A stretch of 52,802 nt of DNA from Helochares maculicollis (lineage: Eukaryota > Arthropoda > Insecta > Coleoptera > Hydrophilidae): NCBI GenBank assembly GCA_033557835.1, contig JAWQRO010000140.1:1-52802 (forward strand). Reading direction: 5' to 3'. Numbering within the stretch: the first letter of the stretch is position 1; every line of letters begins with the position of its first letter. This document shows, piece after piece, positions 34,449 through 48,100 of this stretch. The notes under the pieces were generated by a model. That model was not told the DNA's origin and did no database searches. It was given only the letters and a program-made list of their open reading frames with translations. The position numbers and the translations under genes are program-made.

Positions 34449-34518
34449 GGTGAAGTCATACTTGATAAATATTGCGTTGGTTATGGTGATATATTTGGAA
34501 ATGTAACAAGCGATCTCT
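34449..34518 (+). other. Candidate orphan exon, + strand
   Basis: A 70-bp segment is bounded by a strong acceptor (branch-like tactaat, then tttgttttgttattag) and a consensus donor (gtaagt). One frame is open throughout (GEVILDKYCVGYGDIF). No neighbouring exon was found on this strand within the window, so it could belong to a gene extending elsewhere, a non-coding RNA, or chance. Confidence 0.3.
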
Positions 34519-37500
34519 GTAAGTCCTCATCTTTTGTTGAAAATATTTTTTCTGCATTTCTATTTTCGGTTGAAAGCTTCTCAACCAATTAAAGCAAGAA
34601 CATTTTTATCACTTTTATCAATTTGTGCTTAGAACCTAGAGCAGCCACTTTTTTATTTGGTTTGTTGTTATATATTGTAAAAACACAATTCTGTGATTTA
34701 TATAGCAGAGTAGAAAGAAGCGATTCTTCATTTGTTTGGCTGCTGTTGGTAATTCGTTTTTGTTTGCTCTGATAGTTTTGCTAGAATTTTTTAACTAAAA
34801 ATTTGGACGCTATTGACCTGCTGGTGAAAAATAATACCTGTTATTCTTTCATAACCTATAAATGGCGGGATAAGATAAACAATAGAGTATTTACTTAATA
34901 TTGTTGACGATGGTCGCTGTTCTTTTGTTGTAAAATAAGGAAGACATATTTGCCGTCTAATACATTTGATACAAAAAAGAATTTAATGGATTTATTACAA
35001 ATATTAAATAAATCTTCACGTATCATTTGTAGGAAATAATTTCTAGCTATTACAATTTTCCTAGTTTAGAGCAAGCTGTACTCTTGGTGGAAATATTCCA
35101 ATTTTCTGAAGCCAAGGCAAATTATTTGTTTATAAGCGTTTAGTTCTTCCTGATATTTTATCAAAACGAATAATTTGTAGATTCTGCTTAAATTGTTCGT
35201 TGACCGTTATTTTTGTAAGACATTCATTGTCTGAAAAATTGTCGCTTGCTGACAATTTTTATTTTTTTCTTCGTAGGCATCACAAGTTTACAAAATTCAA
35301 ATAATTGCAAATAGCTATGTTAATAGTGCTGACCAGTCATTCTCCAAAATTCAGCAACCTTCTGTTTTTGTATACAATCTTATATGCTTCATTATATGTT
35401 TATCTGTTAGCAACGAAAATGTAGTGATACCATCAACTGTTAAAGTATTCTTTTTTGCGTAGCCTGTTGGTTCTTTGAAAATACCATTAATTGACAGAGA
35501 TACCATCCTCTTTAAAACACATTTTGCTAACTGAAGTAACATCGTAAAATAAAAGTATTTCAAACATAAAAATTGATAATTAGAGATTGTATTTGTAAAT
35601 ATAAAAAAATGTAAGAAATTAATAATTTCCATTCTGAGTTAGCAAAGCTTTTGGTGGATTTTTAGAAATTAGACAATTGTAAAGGTCTACGTACCTTTCC
35701 ACTTCTTATAGCCATATTTCAGTAAATATAAAATAAAATACTCAGGTTTGAGTATAATATGATTACCGATAGAAGTACACATCATCCCTTTGGCGTTCAA
35801 CTCGTAGCTTGTGTAAACATCGTAAGTACAAAACGCACAACTTTTTATTTTCAGCAATGGTCGGAACATTTAAGAGGATATATATTACAATGTTTTGAGA
35901 TAAATAAGGATTCTTCAGTTGCATTTTTGTAGAAACATTTAATTTTGCTCCAATGTCGAGTTATATCTTGAGTATAAGCAATAATGAATAATTGTGAAGT
36001 GTAAAGAAAAGTGTAAAGAAAAGAGTAGTGTTAGTTCTATAATAGTCATTTATTTTCTCTATAAATAATAAAATGGACATCTGTATGAGTATGTAAACAG
36101 TTTTAAAGTAACATACAAAATTCGCCTTAAAATTTAATTTACTATGGTATTGTTTAAAAAATGTCAATGTGATAAAAGGGTCTTGAATACTAAAAATAAC
36201 AAATAGGTATGCTATTGATTAAACAAAAATAAAAGGTAATTTTATAACTAAACAGCACGAGAATGTTCCAAAACATGTTTCATGGAAAGGTACCAAAGTA
36301 TGAGAAAGGTACAGTGAAAATTTTTAAATAAGTTAGCTTTATTATTCATAATGCTTCATTTATTTTTATTTACTTTTTATATATTTATATATGTATAAGT
36401 TATGTATAATGTGTAATGCATAGTTTTAGTTGCTCTTTGATACATGAATGAAATGAGGTTGCTGATTTTTTTGTAATTTATAAAAGAAAGTCGAAGGATG
36501 GGGGATATTTAATAGTTTAAATTACAATATCTACAGGTCAGAGATTGAAGTTTATAATAAGAAGGCACCGCTGAAAGAAGACAGCAAAATTCAAGGGAGC
36601 ATCGCACATAAAATGTCTGGGACCTATTTCCAGATAAAATATTACCCTCTCGCATCTATTACCTCTTCATTTTGCTCTCTCTCTCATTTCGACCCCTTTC
36701 ATTTTAATCTCTCTTGCGACGATCCTTTCATTTCAATCCTCATTTATAGTTCCCATTCGTGTCGATCTTCATTTCCCGTTCCTTTTCCCTTCAACACTAT
36801 TTACTTTTCTACTTTAAAATCGGCTCAATATCATTCACTATTATTTCGCTATCCACATTTTTCCCATTCACGACCTTTTTATTTTTACCCTGTCTTTTAG
36901 ATTCTTGCACTGTGCCCCTTTATTATGTTTCGTTCCCTCCTTGACTGGTATTTTTTTGCATTTCATCTCATTACCTTCTATTAACTAGAATTGTACGAAG
37001 CTTGTCTGTTCTTTACAATACTAATACGGGGCTACGCTAAAATGTATTTTGTACAATTAGTATGAGATGCTTCGTAGATTAATGCGGGGGAGCTCGAGGA
37101 CAGATCGGTTCTTTTTATGAAAACCGAATATTCCCACGAAGATGGTAATATTTTAAAAGGAAAACGTCCTGCAGAAACGTTGTTTTCTTGACATTTTCGG
37201 AAATTTAAAACAGCCCTTAATGAGATAGCGCGTCTTGGGAAATTTAATTAAAATAGAGAAATGTTCTGTATTTATACAGCAGATTAACGCAGTTTTAGGG
37301 GCTGTCTTAAATGACAAAATGAGAACGTAAAACAGAAACTAGAGCGATTTATACAGTTTTCAGGTACCAAACAAGACCAACTAAGAGGCTTTACACCAAC
37401 CCCTTACTTTGCTATTTTTGATCTAACAAAAATTGAAGAGACGTTTCGGATATTGGAGTCGCATTTATCAAATTTGCAATCGGTAGGAACGTCCAATTTA

Positions 37501-38378
37501 TGGATGATGATTGCTTACGACTTCAAGGGCGAGGGCGATGTTTGCTTTTACGAAGCAATTGTTTGTGTATTAAGTGATGGTTTTTGGAATAAAATTGATG
37601 GGTTTTTAAGAATTTTCATTTTTGTTGGTCCTGCGGGATACCAAAAATAAAATCAAAAAAACAGCAACAACAGTAAAACAAAAACCAATAACAAAAATAC
37701 AACAAACTTTAATAATACTGTCTAATATTTAATAATTTTTTAAATATTACAATATATACAAACACAATTGTCACCTAACAACAAAAATGAAACAAGAGTA
37801 TTATTACAAGTCCGTCCTTATTGCTAAACATATAAAGAATTATCGGTTAGAGTGCGCAACACTTATATCGCAGAAACCGAAAGGTGAATCCAACTATAAG
37901 TCCAATCGAAAAACTTAGTCGGTACCGGGTTTGTTTCTTACTTTATTTTTATCGATAAATTATTGCGTTCAGCCAATCAGTACTTTTGACCAAAAACTAC
38001 GGTTCCTCTACGTTTCTAACTCGAACCGAATTGGTTCCAGAACGTGGCTGCCAAGGCCTTAAGCACTCACTGCAAGTGCCTTAAGAATAATCTTTGCCAT
38101 GAAACTTATTAATCAATGCCATAAAGATTAAAAATCAGTGCCTCAAGTAGACCTTTACCAAAAGAAGTGTTACGCCCAAGCAGCCACTGCCATCTAGCTC
38201 CAATAAATTCCATCGCTTTCCTTCCGCTTTAACACCGTCCATTCAACGATAGACCAATGCTGAAATGAATCAACTAACACGCAATATAAAATTTATATAC
38301 CGTAAAAAAGACTTCTTTAACAATTGCTTAAACACTTCTTTCCCTAATGTAAGGAATTTTAACATCAATTCACACATT
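34519..38378. other. Gene-poor region upstream of the serine-rich gene and downstream of nwk
   Basis: About 3.9 kb with no supported gene. It contains nested inverted repeats at 36989-37076, a pyrimidine-rich tract at about 36640-36960, and an open stretch at 37453-37650 followed by an A-rich tail. These are discussed as findings. Confidence 0.5.
36989..37076. repeat. Nested inverted repeats able to fold as a hairpin
   Basis: Three 8-bp arms lie in order around a centre near 37040: aattgtac (36989) with gtacaatt (37051), tacgaagc (36994) with gcttcgta (37069), and atactaat (37018) with attagtat (37056). They cannot all pair at once, so alternative stems are possible. Confidence 0.45.
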
Positions 38379-38384
38379 TTTATT
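38379..38384 (-). terminator. nwk: Possible nwk polyadenylation signal
   Basis: TTTATT on + is AATAAA on the coding strand, 244 bp past the stop codon. Confidence 0.4.
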
Positions 38385-38627
38385 TAGTTTTTTTGATTAA
38401 TTTTGTTATTAGCTAATTGTAAGTCGTTTTATTTTAAGTAATTTTTCGTTATTCGCAATTTGCCACACAAATCGTTAGCATTGGCGTATCAAAGAATGAA
38501 AAAAATTCTATTTGTTAACTTTAATAAAGCGTACAAGTAACTATAGCTTCGTATGGAACAAAATTTCTCTCTTCATCAAAAATATCAACGATTTTACTTC
38601 TTACTTAGTTATAGTAATTAATAATAT

Positions 38628-39161
38628 CTAGGCATTGGATTCCTTCAGATCTTGCAATCGTGCTAATTGGTGTGGCTCTAACTCATCCGGGATACTTGCC
38701 CTTCCACCTACCAAAAGCTTCGGCTCTTCTTCCGAAGGAGGAGCGTGGCTTATGGAATTTTCTGCGGTACTCGGCCCCGTCGTCTCTCCTTCACTACCCG
38801 TACTACTACTCACAACGAACTGGGAAGAATCCTGCTGGTGGTCGTCCACCATCGACTTTTCTTCAACCTCTTCGTGAGCAGGCACAGGAGGAGGAGGAGG
38901 CTGAGGAAGGTCTTCTCTTCTGAAAACTGGCCTGAACTCCTCAGGCTCGGGCTCTTCCTCGTCTTCTTCTTGAAATACGTTGTCATCTTGAGCCTGATCC
39001 GTCGAATCTTCTTTGCCGTTCGACGTCGATTCAGTCTCTGGAGGTGGGAATGGCTGCTCAGGTTCTTCCATCATAGGAGTGGCAGCTGTTATTACAATTT
39101 GTGCTACCCCTAAGCCAAACTCACCACTTTCGTCTTCCCTTTCGCTCATTTCTTCTCCATG
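38628..39161 (-). CDS. nwk: nwk terminal exon (acidic, proline-rich tail)
   Basis: The exon starts at ttttag/CATGGAGAAG and encodes HGEEMSEREDES, then GVAQIVITAATPM, an acidic run (EEDEEEPEPEEF), PQPPPPPVPAHEE and a serine-rich end (LKESNA). The conserved VITAATPM segment recalls the VEITLV end of vertebrate FCHSD2. Polyproline may bind SH3 domains, including its own. An internal ATG at 39149 is in frame but is not needed as a start. Confidence 0.88.
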   Translation of the reverse strand, partial: HGEEMSEREDESGEFGLGVAQIVITAATPMMEEPEQPFPPPETESTSNGKEDSTDQAQDDNVFQEEDEEEPEPEEFRPVFRREDLPQPPPPPVPAHEEVEEKSMVDDHQQDSSQFVVSSSTGSEGETTGPSTAENSISHAPPSEEEPKLLVGGRASIPDELEPHQLARLQDLKESNA

Positions 39162-42100
39162 CTAAAACATTACTTTATTTAGTAACAACTTGAAGTTGTC
39201 GGAAATGTTTGGAGAGAAAGTTTTAGGAAGAGGATGTCTTCAGGTAGGGAGATAGACTATGCGTCGAAAGAAGCAATATATTTTGAGTGCAAATGATGAT
39301 TTTCTTGCAATTTTAAGTGTGATTCTTGAATTAGCCATTGATTTATGCGGACGATTTTCATACGCGGGAGAAAAATAGCGGACAGCCTTTGAATGTCAAG
39401 TACTAACAAATTTAAGTACATTGTTATATTAATTGCTTATTGCGTAGTAATCTTAATATCGTTGATAATGAAGGTCGTATACGTTTTTATGACTCCTCTG
39501 GTTTATTAAAGGATGTATTAATACTTGATGTCTTCCTTAAAGGGTGTGTATAGCTTAAAACTTAAAGCCAACAAAACGTGGATTTGCAATCTTAATTAAT
39601 CAAAATTGAAATTATTATTTTCACCAATAAGTATCAGGGAGTTTGCTTGCAGTATGAAATAGTACCATTGTTATTAAAAATAGCTAAACATGACTGCGAA
39701 GCTTCTGTTTTCAACTGCGACCAAGTTATGATGCAGCCAAAATCCTCTGAAGAGTAAATTAAAATTCCTAAAGTATTAAAAATACTAAATTTTAACATAC
39801 TAATTTAAGAAAATAAAACAGAGTTAGAACAGTACTCAAAAGCATCCATAATTTTGTCGATTAAGCAGAATTGAAAACATGGACACAGTGTGTGAAGCAT
39901 ATGGAATGCCTTTTAACGCCAAGATCTTTCCTCCAATTATTAGACTATAATCTTAACTTAAAGAATCACGAAATAAAATTCACATAGGAAAAGAAAAATA
40001 TCTCCAACGACAGAATTGCCAAAGATATGGTCAAGCTAAGAGTAATTCTCACATGCGTCTTCATTGTGTCGAATATACAAGAGATCACAGCACATAAAAC
40101 ACTTAGAGCTCATATTTAATGCAATCCTAGTACTAAGATTTTATGTGTTTTAATGGAAAATAGCAGAAGTTATAATATTTCCAAAACTAAGAAAGTCTTC
40201 AATAGGAAAAATATACTAGTGCGAACTGGAAGATATTTGAAAAACTCAAAAAGTTAAATTATATAATTGATATCTAAAAAAATCTTATCAGAGTATCAAT
40301 TTAGTTGTAGAGTTTTGAACAAGCACAAAATTAGAGAGGATCTAAATTCTAATAATGACGTTCTGTATTCCTTCTCGTTATAATGGAAGCATTTGATTAA
40401 CTCTTGCATACCGAACTGCTCTACAAAATAAAAAATTGTTTCGGCTTACTAAACTACCTTATCTTAAAATCTTGCCTAATAGAGCAGTGTTATATCGTGA
40501 AGCATAAAGACACATACGCAGGTATATCAGTCAAATTCTTAGTACCTCAGGTCAGTGTCCTGGGACAACTTCTTCTCCTTATATACACCACAGAATTTAT
40601 CTAGCTACAAGACTAACAATGAACAATTTTTTTTACTAAACACAAACAACTGGGATTATAACTTCGTGAATTATAATGGATCGTTGATCTCTGCAAAATA
40701 TACGTTTACACAACGATCCTGAAACCTATTTTGATAAGGATTCAGTTGTAGTGAACAGCATTAAATTCCAACATCAAGGTGCTGGAGAGTGACATTTTTC
40801 CATAAAACAGTTAAGGAAAATAGGAAGAAGTGCTGTGAAAGGGCTTGATGTACCACTAAACAACTAATTAACAGATTTTAATTTAAACATACATTCAGCA
40901 GCATACCAGAGTCAGTTAAATTGTAGATTAAGAGTTGTTTGGCAAGTCTGCGCAATCAGATATAATTTTTGTATAATTAGAAGCTACGAATAATTATCAC
41001 AGAATTATTCCCTTAGTGTCATTTATAGTTATTGGCCGAAACATTTGTTTGGATCAGGTAAAATATGAATTTAAAATATTTACTATTATTTTATTTTTAG
41101 GCATAGAAACTGTACTTACATTAAGCATCCATGATTTTCTTTGGATTTGAAAGTTTGTTTTAATATTTAAATTATTTATTATCTCTCGCCTAATCTTATT
41201 TGTCTCGACACGAGTCCTTGGGGAGCACAAGATAATTCAGCAGATAATTATTTTGCCGATAAAACAAATTACTCATTTGTCTGTCTATATGAGGAAATTT
41301 GATTGAGCGAAGTGCCGGATCGACCTGGGTAAATTTAATTACTGGTGTGAAATCAATTATCGGCTATCAACTTTCAACGGATTGGCCCGAAGAGGGTGTA
41401 TTTCCTGTATACAAGGTACAACCGGGACGAAGAAATAAAATGAGTTGAATCGATAAAACTGTTTATAAGAAATATTTTCACTTTGCTTTATAAGTTTTAT
41501 TTATTTCGTCTTTATAAGAGAGATCACATTTCCTAGCTTGAGAAGCAAAAGCATTTTTATTTGCTGGATTTTAGATGTAAAAATCAAATAGGTACAAAAT
41601 TTACATTTGAAATGATTTATAGATGAAATATAGAATAATTATGCTTGGATTTTGCATCTTACGCAACATATCAATACCATTACCGATTTCACCGGAAATA
41701 ATATAAGCATTTGTTTTATTAAACTAATAAAATATTGTTAAATTAATTCATTAATCACATATTTTGAGTATTTCTAGCTCGGTTTTCGAAAACTGCCATT
41801 AGGAATAATTTAAAATATTCAAAAGTATCGAGCTATAAAGCCGGCAAACCTACAAATTTAAAAGTTTGATATACAGATTAATACTTGAGGTCGAACTTTG
41901 AGGGAAAATTATCCATACAAGAAGCAAGCTAAGAGCCATACATGCGAAAGCATAGGCTTTCCAGATTTTCCAACCCCTTGACTCAAACCTATACAACTCA
42001 AGAGAACACTACAGAACATATTTACAACGCCACTCCTAATCATCAGACGGGGAAAAAATCGAAATAGATACACGGAGAACCGTCACTATCAGGAAATAGA

Positions 42101-45100
42101 ATGTCGACGTCTTTAAAATTCCATTTTCTGCATTTTCATTCCGAATATTTCCGGGAGATTTGTTATGCTGCGATGTAAATGACATTTCATTTAACCATTC
42201 CCCGATTTAACGATTGGGAAAATTATTTCCAGGAAAAACCAATCGTGCAATCGACCACCATATCCTATATTTAAGTATCGCGAAAATTAACTGCGCGACT
42301 TATGAATCAACACACAAACTAAAAGTTTACCGGAAAAATTAGCAATATGCTAGGACAGCGTAAAATAGCCCACGCAGCTGAAAATTATCTCCTCAAATCA
42401 ATGTAAATAAAAAATGTTAGCTCAAGTTGCTTTGTATAAAAGTAAACCGCTGATTTTTAACATCTATGTGAGACGTTTTTTATGGCCTCCAATAAACAAG
42501 AGGCAACTGATGGTTTTTTACGAAAAAGATGAACGAGTTGCACATACTTTGAATAGACTTCTGTATTTCTGTTTTTCTTGCCGTTTGAGAACTGCACCTT
42601 ACACGCAGCTCAAATTAAAGCCCATTTTTCACGTGGCTGTAATTTCAAATTTATTTAATTTCTCAGTAACAGCTAACTAAATGAAAAAAAAAATGCTCTG
42701 TAGCGACCAAAATAATTTCGAAATTTTTATGGATTGTTCAAGCTACATTTTCCCATTGTTAAAGATCAAGTATGTAAGATCGGTGATACACCTTTATATT
42801 TATACAAAAACTATCGGAGCTTGAATACAAAAGAAAAAAGACAAAATAAAAACGACACGGACACAATAAAAGTCCATAAAAAATATGCACAATAGGCAAA
42901 CTTGCCGCTGAAACAAGGGATTGAAAGAGCTAAGGAGGGTAGTAAAAACTTACTTCCGTATACCTCATTATAAAACCGATATGATACAGCTCCTGGCGAC
43001 GAAGGGTGAAAAAATAAGCACTTCACGAACCGAGATGCAAGTTAACACTGGCTTTCCTCCGTGGTTTAGTCAGGGTATTGAATATTGTGGAGATTCCACC
43101 GCACACATATGCATACACAATTGAGCAAATAAAATCGCGCTCCCCTTGTTTAAACGCCCCCCAACCCAACCTGACTCCAACTCGGCACAAATCTGAAACA
43201 AGAAACGCTGAGGGGATTTTTCACGCGTCAACTACAGGACGTTGTAGGATTTTTTGCCGACGCGCCGCACTAAACCGACAGCCTTTAAGAAATATAAAAT
43301 ATATTGCTTCCCTTTACTGTTTAGAAATGTAACAAAAAGCTATCACCTACCTCATCCGCCACAACTACATTAGGTATATCGATGGCTAAGGAAGCGAAGC
43401 ATGAAAAAGACACAAAAATCGTTACGTTAAGACAGACAAAACAACATAGATCTTAATTCAATCATAAATATATGGTTTTAACTACAACTCTTACCATCAG
43501 TCACATATTTTTAAATAATCCAATTCACTGGTAGAACAATTGAATAACGGCTAGCCCTATCAAATTAATGTAAAAGAATATTTTTCTCAAATATTAAGTT
43601 ACATGAAAGACAGGGCTTGGTTTAGTAATGTTGTCATCGACTTAATCTATAAAAAATATACTTGGTACTTATAAAACGAACCCAAGGATATTTTTTCACC
43701 TAGGAAAATTTAATTTTAAATTAGTTTAATGGAATCGAACGCAATTGTTTTATTTGAAAATGAGAAGACAGACACAATTGCCTTTCGTGCCCTTCTGAAA
43801 CCGTCAACCATATATTATGTAATGTAGATCTATTTCTATGCTACGGTAATAGCGAAAATGCACACAAAACTTACTTGGAAGTGATTCTTGCTTGTTAGAA
43901 AACTGAGATCCATACTGTTGTTGTTGGTCCCTATTTAATTCCATCGTAAATCCCCCTTTTTGTGCGTTGTTGTTGTTGGGTTGATCTTCCGGAGGCGGAG
44001 GAGGAGGTAAGTCTTCAGGTGGAGGAGGTGGAGGTGGATCTGATGGTTCCGCAACTCCATTCATCTGCGCGTGGTCGAGTTCCGGAGGCAGAGGAGCGTC
44101 TTCTTCTGGTGGGGCCATAGCAAAATCTGGCACTAAATCCGGAGGAGTGAAGACAGGAGGCGCTGAGCACGGGGGTGTTTCATCCCATTGATTCGTGAGA
44201 GGCTCTCCATACTCATCGCATTCTTCTACGACCAGCGACGGAAAGTTGCCCACCCTGCCTTCCAGCTCTCCTCGCCACCAACCATCATCAACACTATGAG
44301 CACACTTGCTAATCACTTTAATAACTTGGCCTTCTTCGAATGCCAGCTCTTCTTCGCCTTCTCCTTCGTAATCGTAAAGGGCGCAGCAATAGCTTGCGGT
44401 TGGGTCTGGCTGCTTTTGAGGAGCGGAAATGACTGAAACCTGATCTGGAGATTGATTGGTTTCGGAATGCTGCATGATAATTTCTTCTTCGTTATCTACA
44501 GTATAATCTACAGATGAGAATGAAATTTGATTAACTAATCCTGGTGTTGTAGCTGATTGTTCGCGTTCTACGTCTAAGTAGTTATGGGGCACGTATCCTT
44601 CTTCTCCACGGTAATTTCTCGCCCGCAACCAGCCATCACCATCACCTTCTCCGACTACTTCTAGCTGCTCATTCTCTACTATGGTTAACTCATCTGGGTT
44701 TTGAGCCTACAAAAAATTGGTCCAATTAGTGGCCCTGTGGCACATCTACATCTCAATGTATTTAATTAACGTAATCGTATTAGATCTACCAGACAATTTT
44801 GCCCGTAAGCATTTTATCAAGATTCTATGCGTAATCAAATGGGTACCATTTTGGCCAAAACACTTTAATTAATACTTAGTAAATCAGTGTTAAAATTCAT
44901 CAATGGTGGTCTATATAGCACAATATTTAATATTGGGTTGTAATTATACATTACCGTATAAGAATAAAGCGCCGTGCATTTGAGAATAACTCCTGATTGC
45001 GGTTGCTCTTGATGCGATCCGTCACCGTGCTCGGCTTCTTCAGCGCCCCAATCAACTTGAGTTGGATCATCCCAGCCTGCAGTTAGTTGTTCGATCCTTT

Positions 45101-48100
45101 GGCGCTCTTGCTCTAAGATTGCTGTGAATTAGCAGAACTTTTAATAATTTTGACAATCATACTTTTTGGACACTTTCACAAAAGACAATATTCAGCAAAA
45201 GCTTTATTTTGTATGGATTATGATGAATGGCCATACTTATTTCGAGCCTCATTTCTCCCTCACCCGAAGATTGGCTACCTCGTTCATGCTATCAATTCAT
45301 TTAATATCCTTTTACTCAGCACATATTTTCCACCCTTGCGTAGACTTCACGTTTTGATCAAGAAAAGTCTTTTGCATTTCGAGTACATTATCTGAACCCT
45401 GGAGGCATTATCTGTGACTAACAATGGCTTCCTGTTCATTCCCAAGAAACTTAGTTGCGCCAGAAAAAAACCTTTTGAATCAATATTCTGCATAATTGCG
45501 TCAATATCTGAAATAACGGACGCTGATTTTATTCCTAAGCCACTGGAAAGATGTCAAATGCTGGCTATACAAATATTTCTTCTGCCCGAAACAGAGAAAG
45601 TACCCTAGGCTCTGCTCTTCACTATCATATGTTAAGCATTAGAAAAATTATTTGCGTCATATATAAACCTTAAAAAAACTTCTTTATCACATGTATGGAA
45701 CGAGTGGAACGTCATTCTTGTTTTCAATTCAACTCTAACGTAAAATCCGGCACAAAAAAGAATGTAGAGAGTATAAGAAAAGCCAATGTCTATCAAGTAT
45801 ATTAGGAACATTGCTTCATAAATAACTAAAGCAAGGCATTGTCATTGTTGAGGTGTGAGGTGATGCGACGCTCAACGTCTTGGAGGATTACAGTAAAAGG
45901 TTCTCTTTTTCTTTACGCATCTCTTCGCACCTCTTCTCTGCTGCTCTGCGCTTTCAGCCTGAAGCTATTAATCCGCACCTTCTGCAGTGAAATTCCAGTG
46001 GAGTATTCCACCCAACATCATAATTTCGCTTCTTATCGGCAAACTTCCGTTCCCAACTCTAAAACATATTGCGCAATTTGTTTCCCGACGCTTTCATAAC
46101 GACCTTTTATGGGACCTCGAAATGCTTTCCTTGTATTAGAATTGCTTTAGTCACTTCCAATCCCTTTCGAGAACGCGGTTGGAGCTCTGTAGATATTCAT
46201 CATCTTCTACATTTTATATTTGCTTCACTTACATAATGGAACTAATTTTTTATTCATGAATTTTAAGTTTTGAACCGTCTAATAGGCATTATCATGAGAA
46301 AAGCAAATATGAGCAGATTTTTGTCGCTTGGATCTCCGTATATCAAATTCAGTCTTTAGACTTATTATGACCTAAACCAACAAGTTATTCTTTTATACAT
46401 CAGCATATAAGCACAAGGGCTCCAAAAACTCCTGAGGCGGATGGAATAAGTATGGCGTTGTTTTTTAATTTTGTTAAATTTTAAGTGCAAATGATTTTTT
46501 TGTATGTGCAACGGACATCATGCCAAACACTGAGTGCAGAATGAGGTCGTTGCCTACCCCACTCACCGTCGACCTCTGGATTTTCGTAGGACTCCTGAAT
46601 CGGTTCCTCCACTTCGCGGGTGTCCACTTTGTCAACAGGCACCGAGCTGGCTTCTCCATCGGCGTAATCGCTGTCGTAGAACGAATCTGAGCTTGGATGA
46701 TCCTAGAAAACAAACAAATTCAAATCCGTTATTACAAGTGCGACATTCAGAGCTCACCCCTATACCAGAAGCATCAGTTCTCACCGATAAAGAGCTGGTC
46801 GACCTCTGGATGTCTTGAACGTTCAAAGTTTCCGCCTCCTGAAGCCACTCGTCCACGTTAACACCGCCCTGCCTGAGGCATTCGATTCTAGCTTCCGCCT
46901 TCATTTTCGCGGTTTCTGCTCTACGAATATTTTGTTTCATATCTTCTATTTTCGTTTCCAAATCGGGCCCATTTTGGTCGGCCGGGTCGACCTGCAAAAA
47001 AGCAACGTCTGATTGCCACATTAAAAAAAAATACGCCATCTACCAATAATCCTCTTCCTGTAAACAACATTCTTAGAAATTGGGATATATTTGCAAACGG
47101 GGAGAAATTTCCGGACTGTTGGGTTTTAAAGGAAATCTATTTGGAAGGAAACAGAGAACTGGATGAACCTCGTTGAAATTCTCGAAATGTATTATGGTCT
47201 TTTTTAAAACAAGCAAAATAATTTATCAACTTTTCAGGCAACACTAACTTCAATAAATAATTTATGAGCTTGACCCACCTTTTGTCCATTATCCCTCATG
47301 ATCGAGTAGTTCTGAAGTTTCTTCACGAATTCCCTAATATTATTATTCTCCCTGGCTATCCGCGTCGCCCAGCGGCGGGCCTCTTTGCTCAGGGTGGCGG
47401 CAGCGGATTCGTGATCGGCGGTGACGTGATCAATGGGGTCGTTATCGCAAGGCTCGAACTCGTATTGAATATGCTGCTTCAGAACGGGGTAGTAAAGATA
47501 ACAGCACTGGAGGTTGTACTCCCTAGTTAGCTGTTTTGCCTGGTCTCTAATTATACTAAAAGAGTTTTGCATGGCCGAACACGTTAGCAATTCTGTCCGG
47601 CCCATCAGCATAAGATACTCGGCTACTTTATCGAAGACGTTGCTCTCCATTATGGACATTGCAAGCTGGAGATCTACAACAAAATATCTATTTTGGTGAG
47701 CATTTGCTGCAGACAAACATAATAAATAATCGTTTCTAGCACCACTGGATTTCTCTTCTAGTTGCTCGCGCTTGGAAGAAAATTTTGCGCTGTTTTTTTG
47801 AAGAGAGGTTATTGATTGGAAAAACGAGCCTTTCTTCTTTTTCAACCTAAAACAAAATTGAGCTTTTTAGTTGGAGAGCTAGTTACTAAGCAAATTTTCA
47901 TCGTGATTAACAGCCTCCTGGAAAGTGGTAGCAAACCATCTTTAAGAAAAGCAACTGGTTTACTTTTTATCGAGACCATATATATAGTGTATAAATAAAG
48001 AAAAAAACATCGTTTTATCTGTATTCAATTTAGAATAGATTTATAACAATAAAGCAACAAGGGAATAAAAAATTTTATATTTCATAACAGGCAGTAATTT

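Noticed and set aside
38635..39113. Plus-strand frames of 80 to 122 codons
   Set aside because: They are antisense to the nwk terminal exon, which has the recognised sequence, acceptor and stop.
39161..43875. Direct splice from nwk exon 43875 to exon 39161
   Set aside because: The phases do not match and the result stops after about 14 codons. The 35-nt exon at 43351-43385 solves this.
45150..46099. Several + strand frames of 60 to 86 codons
   Set aside because: They are in an nwk intron with no recognisable similarity, and no splice context supports them.
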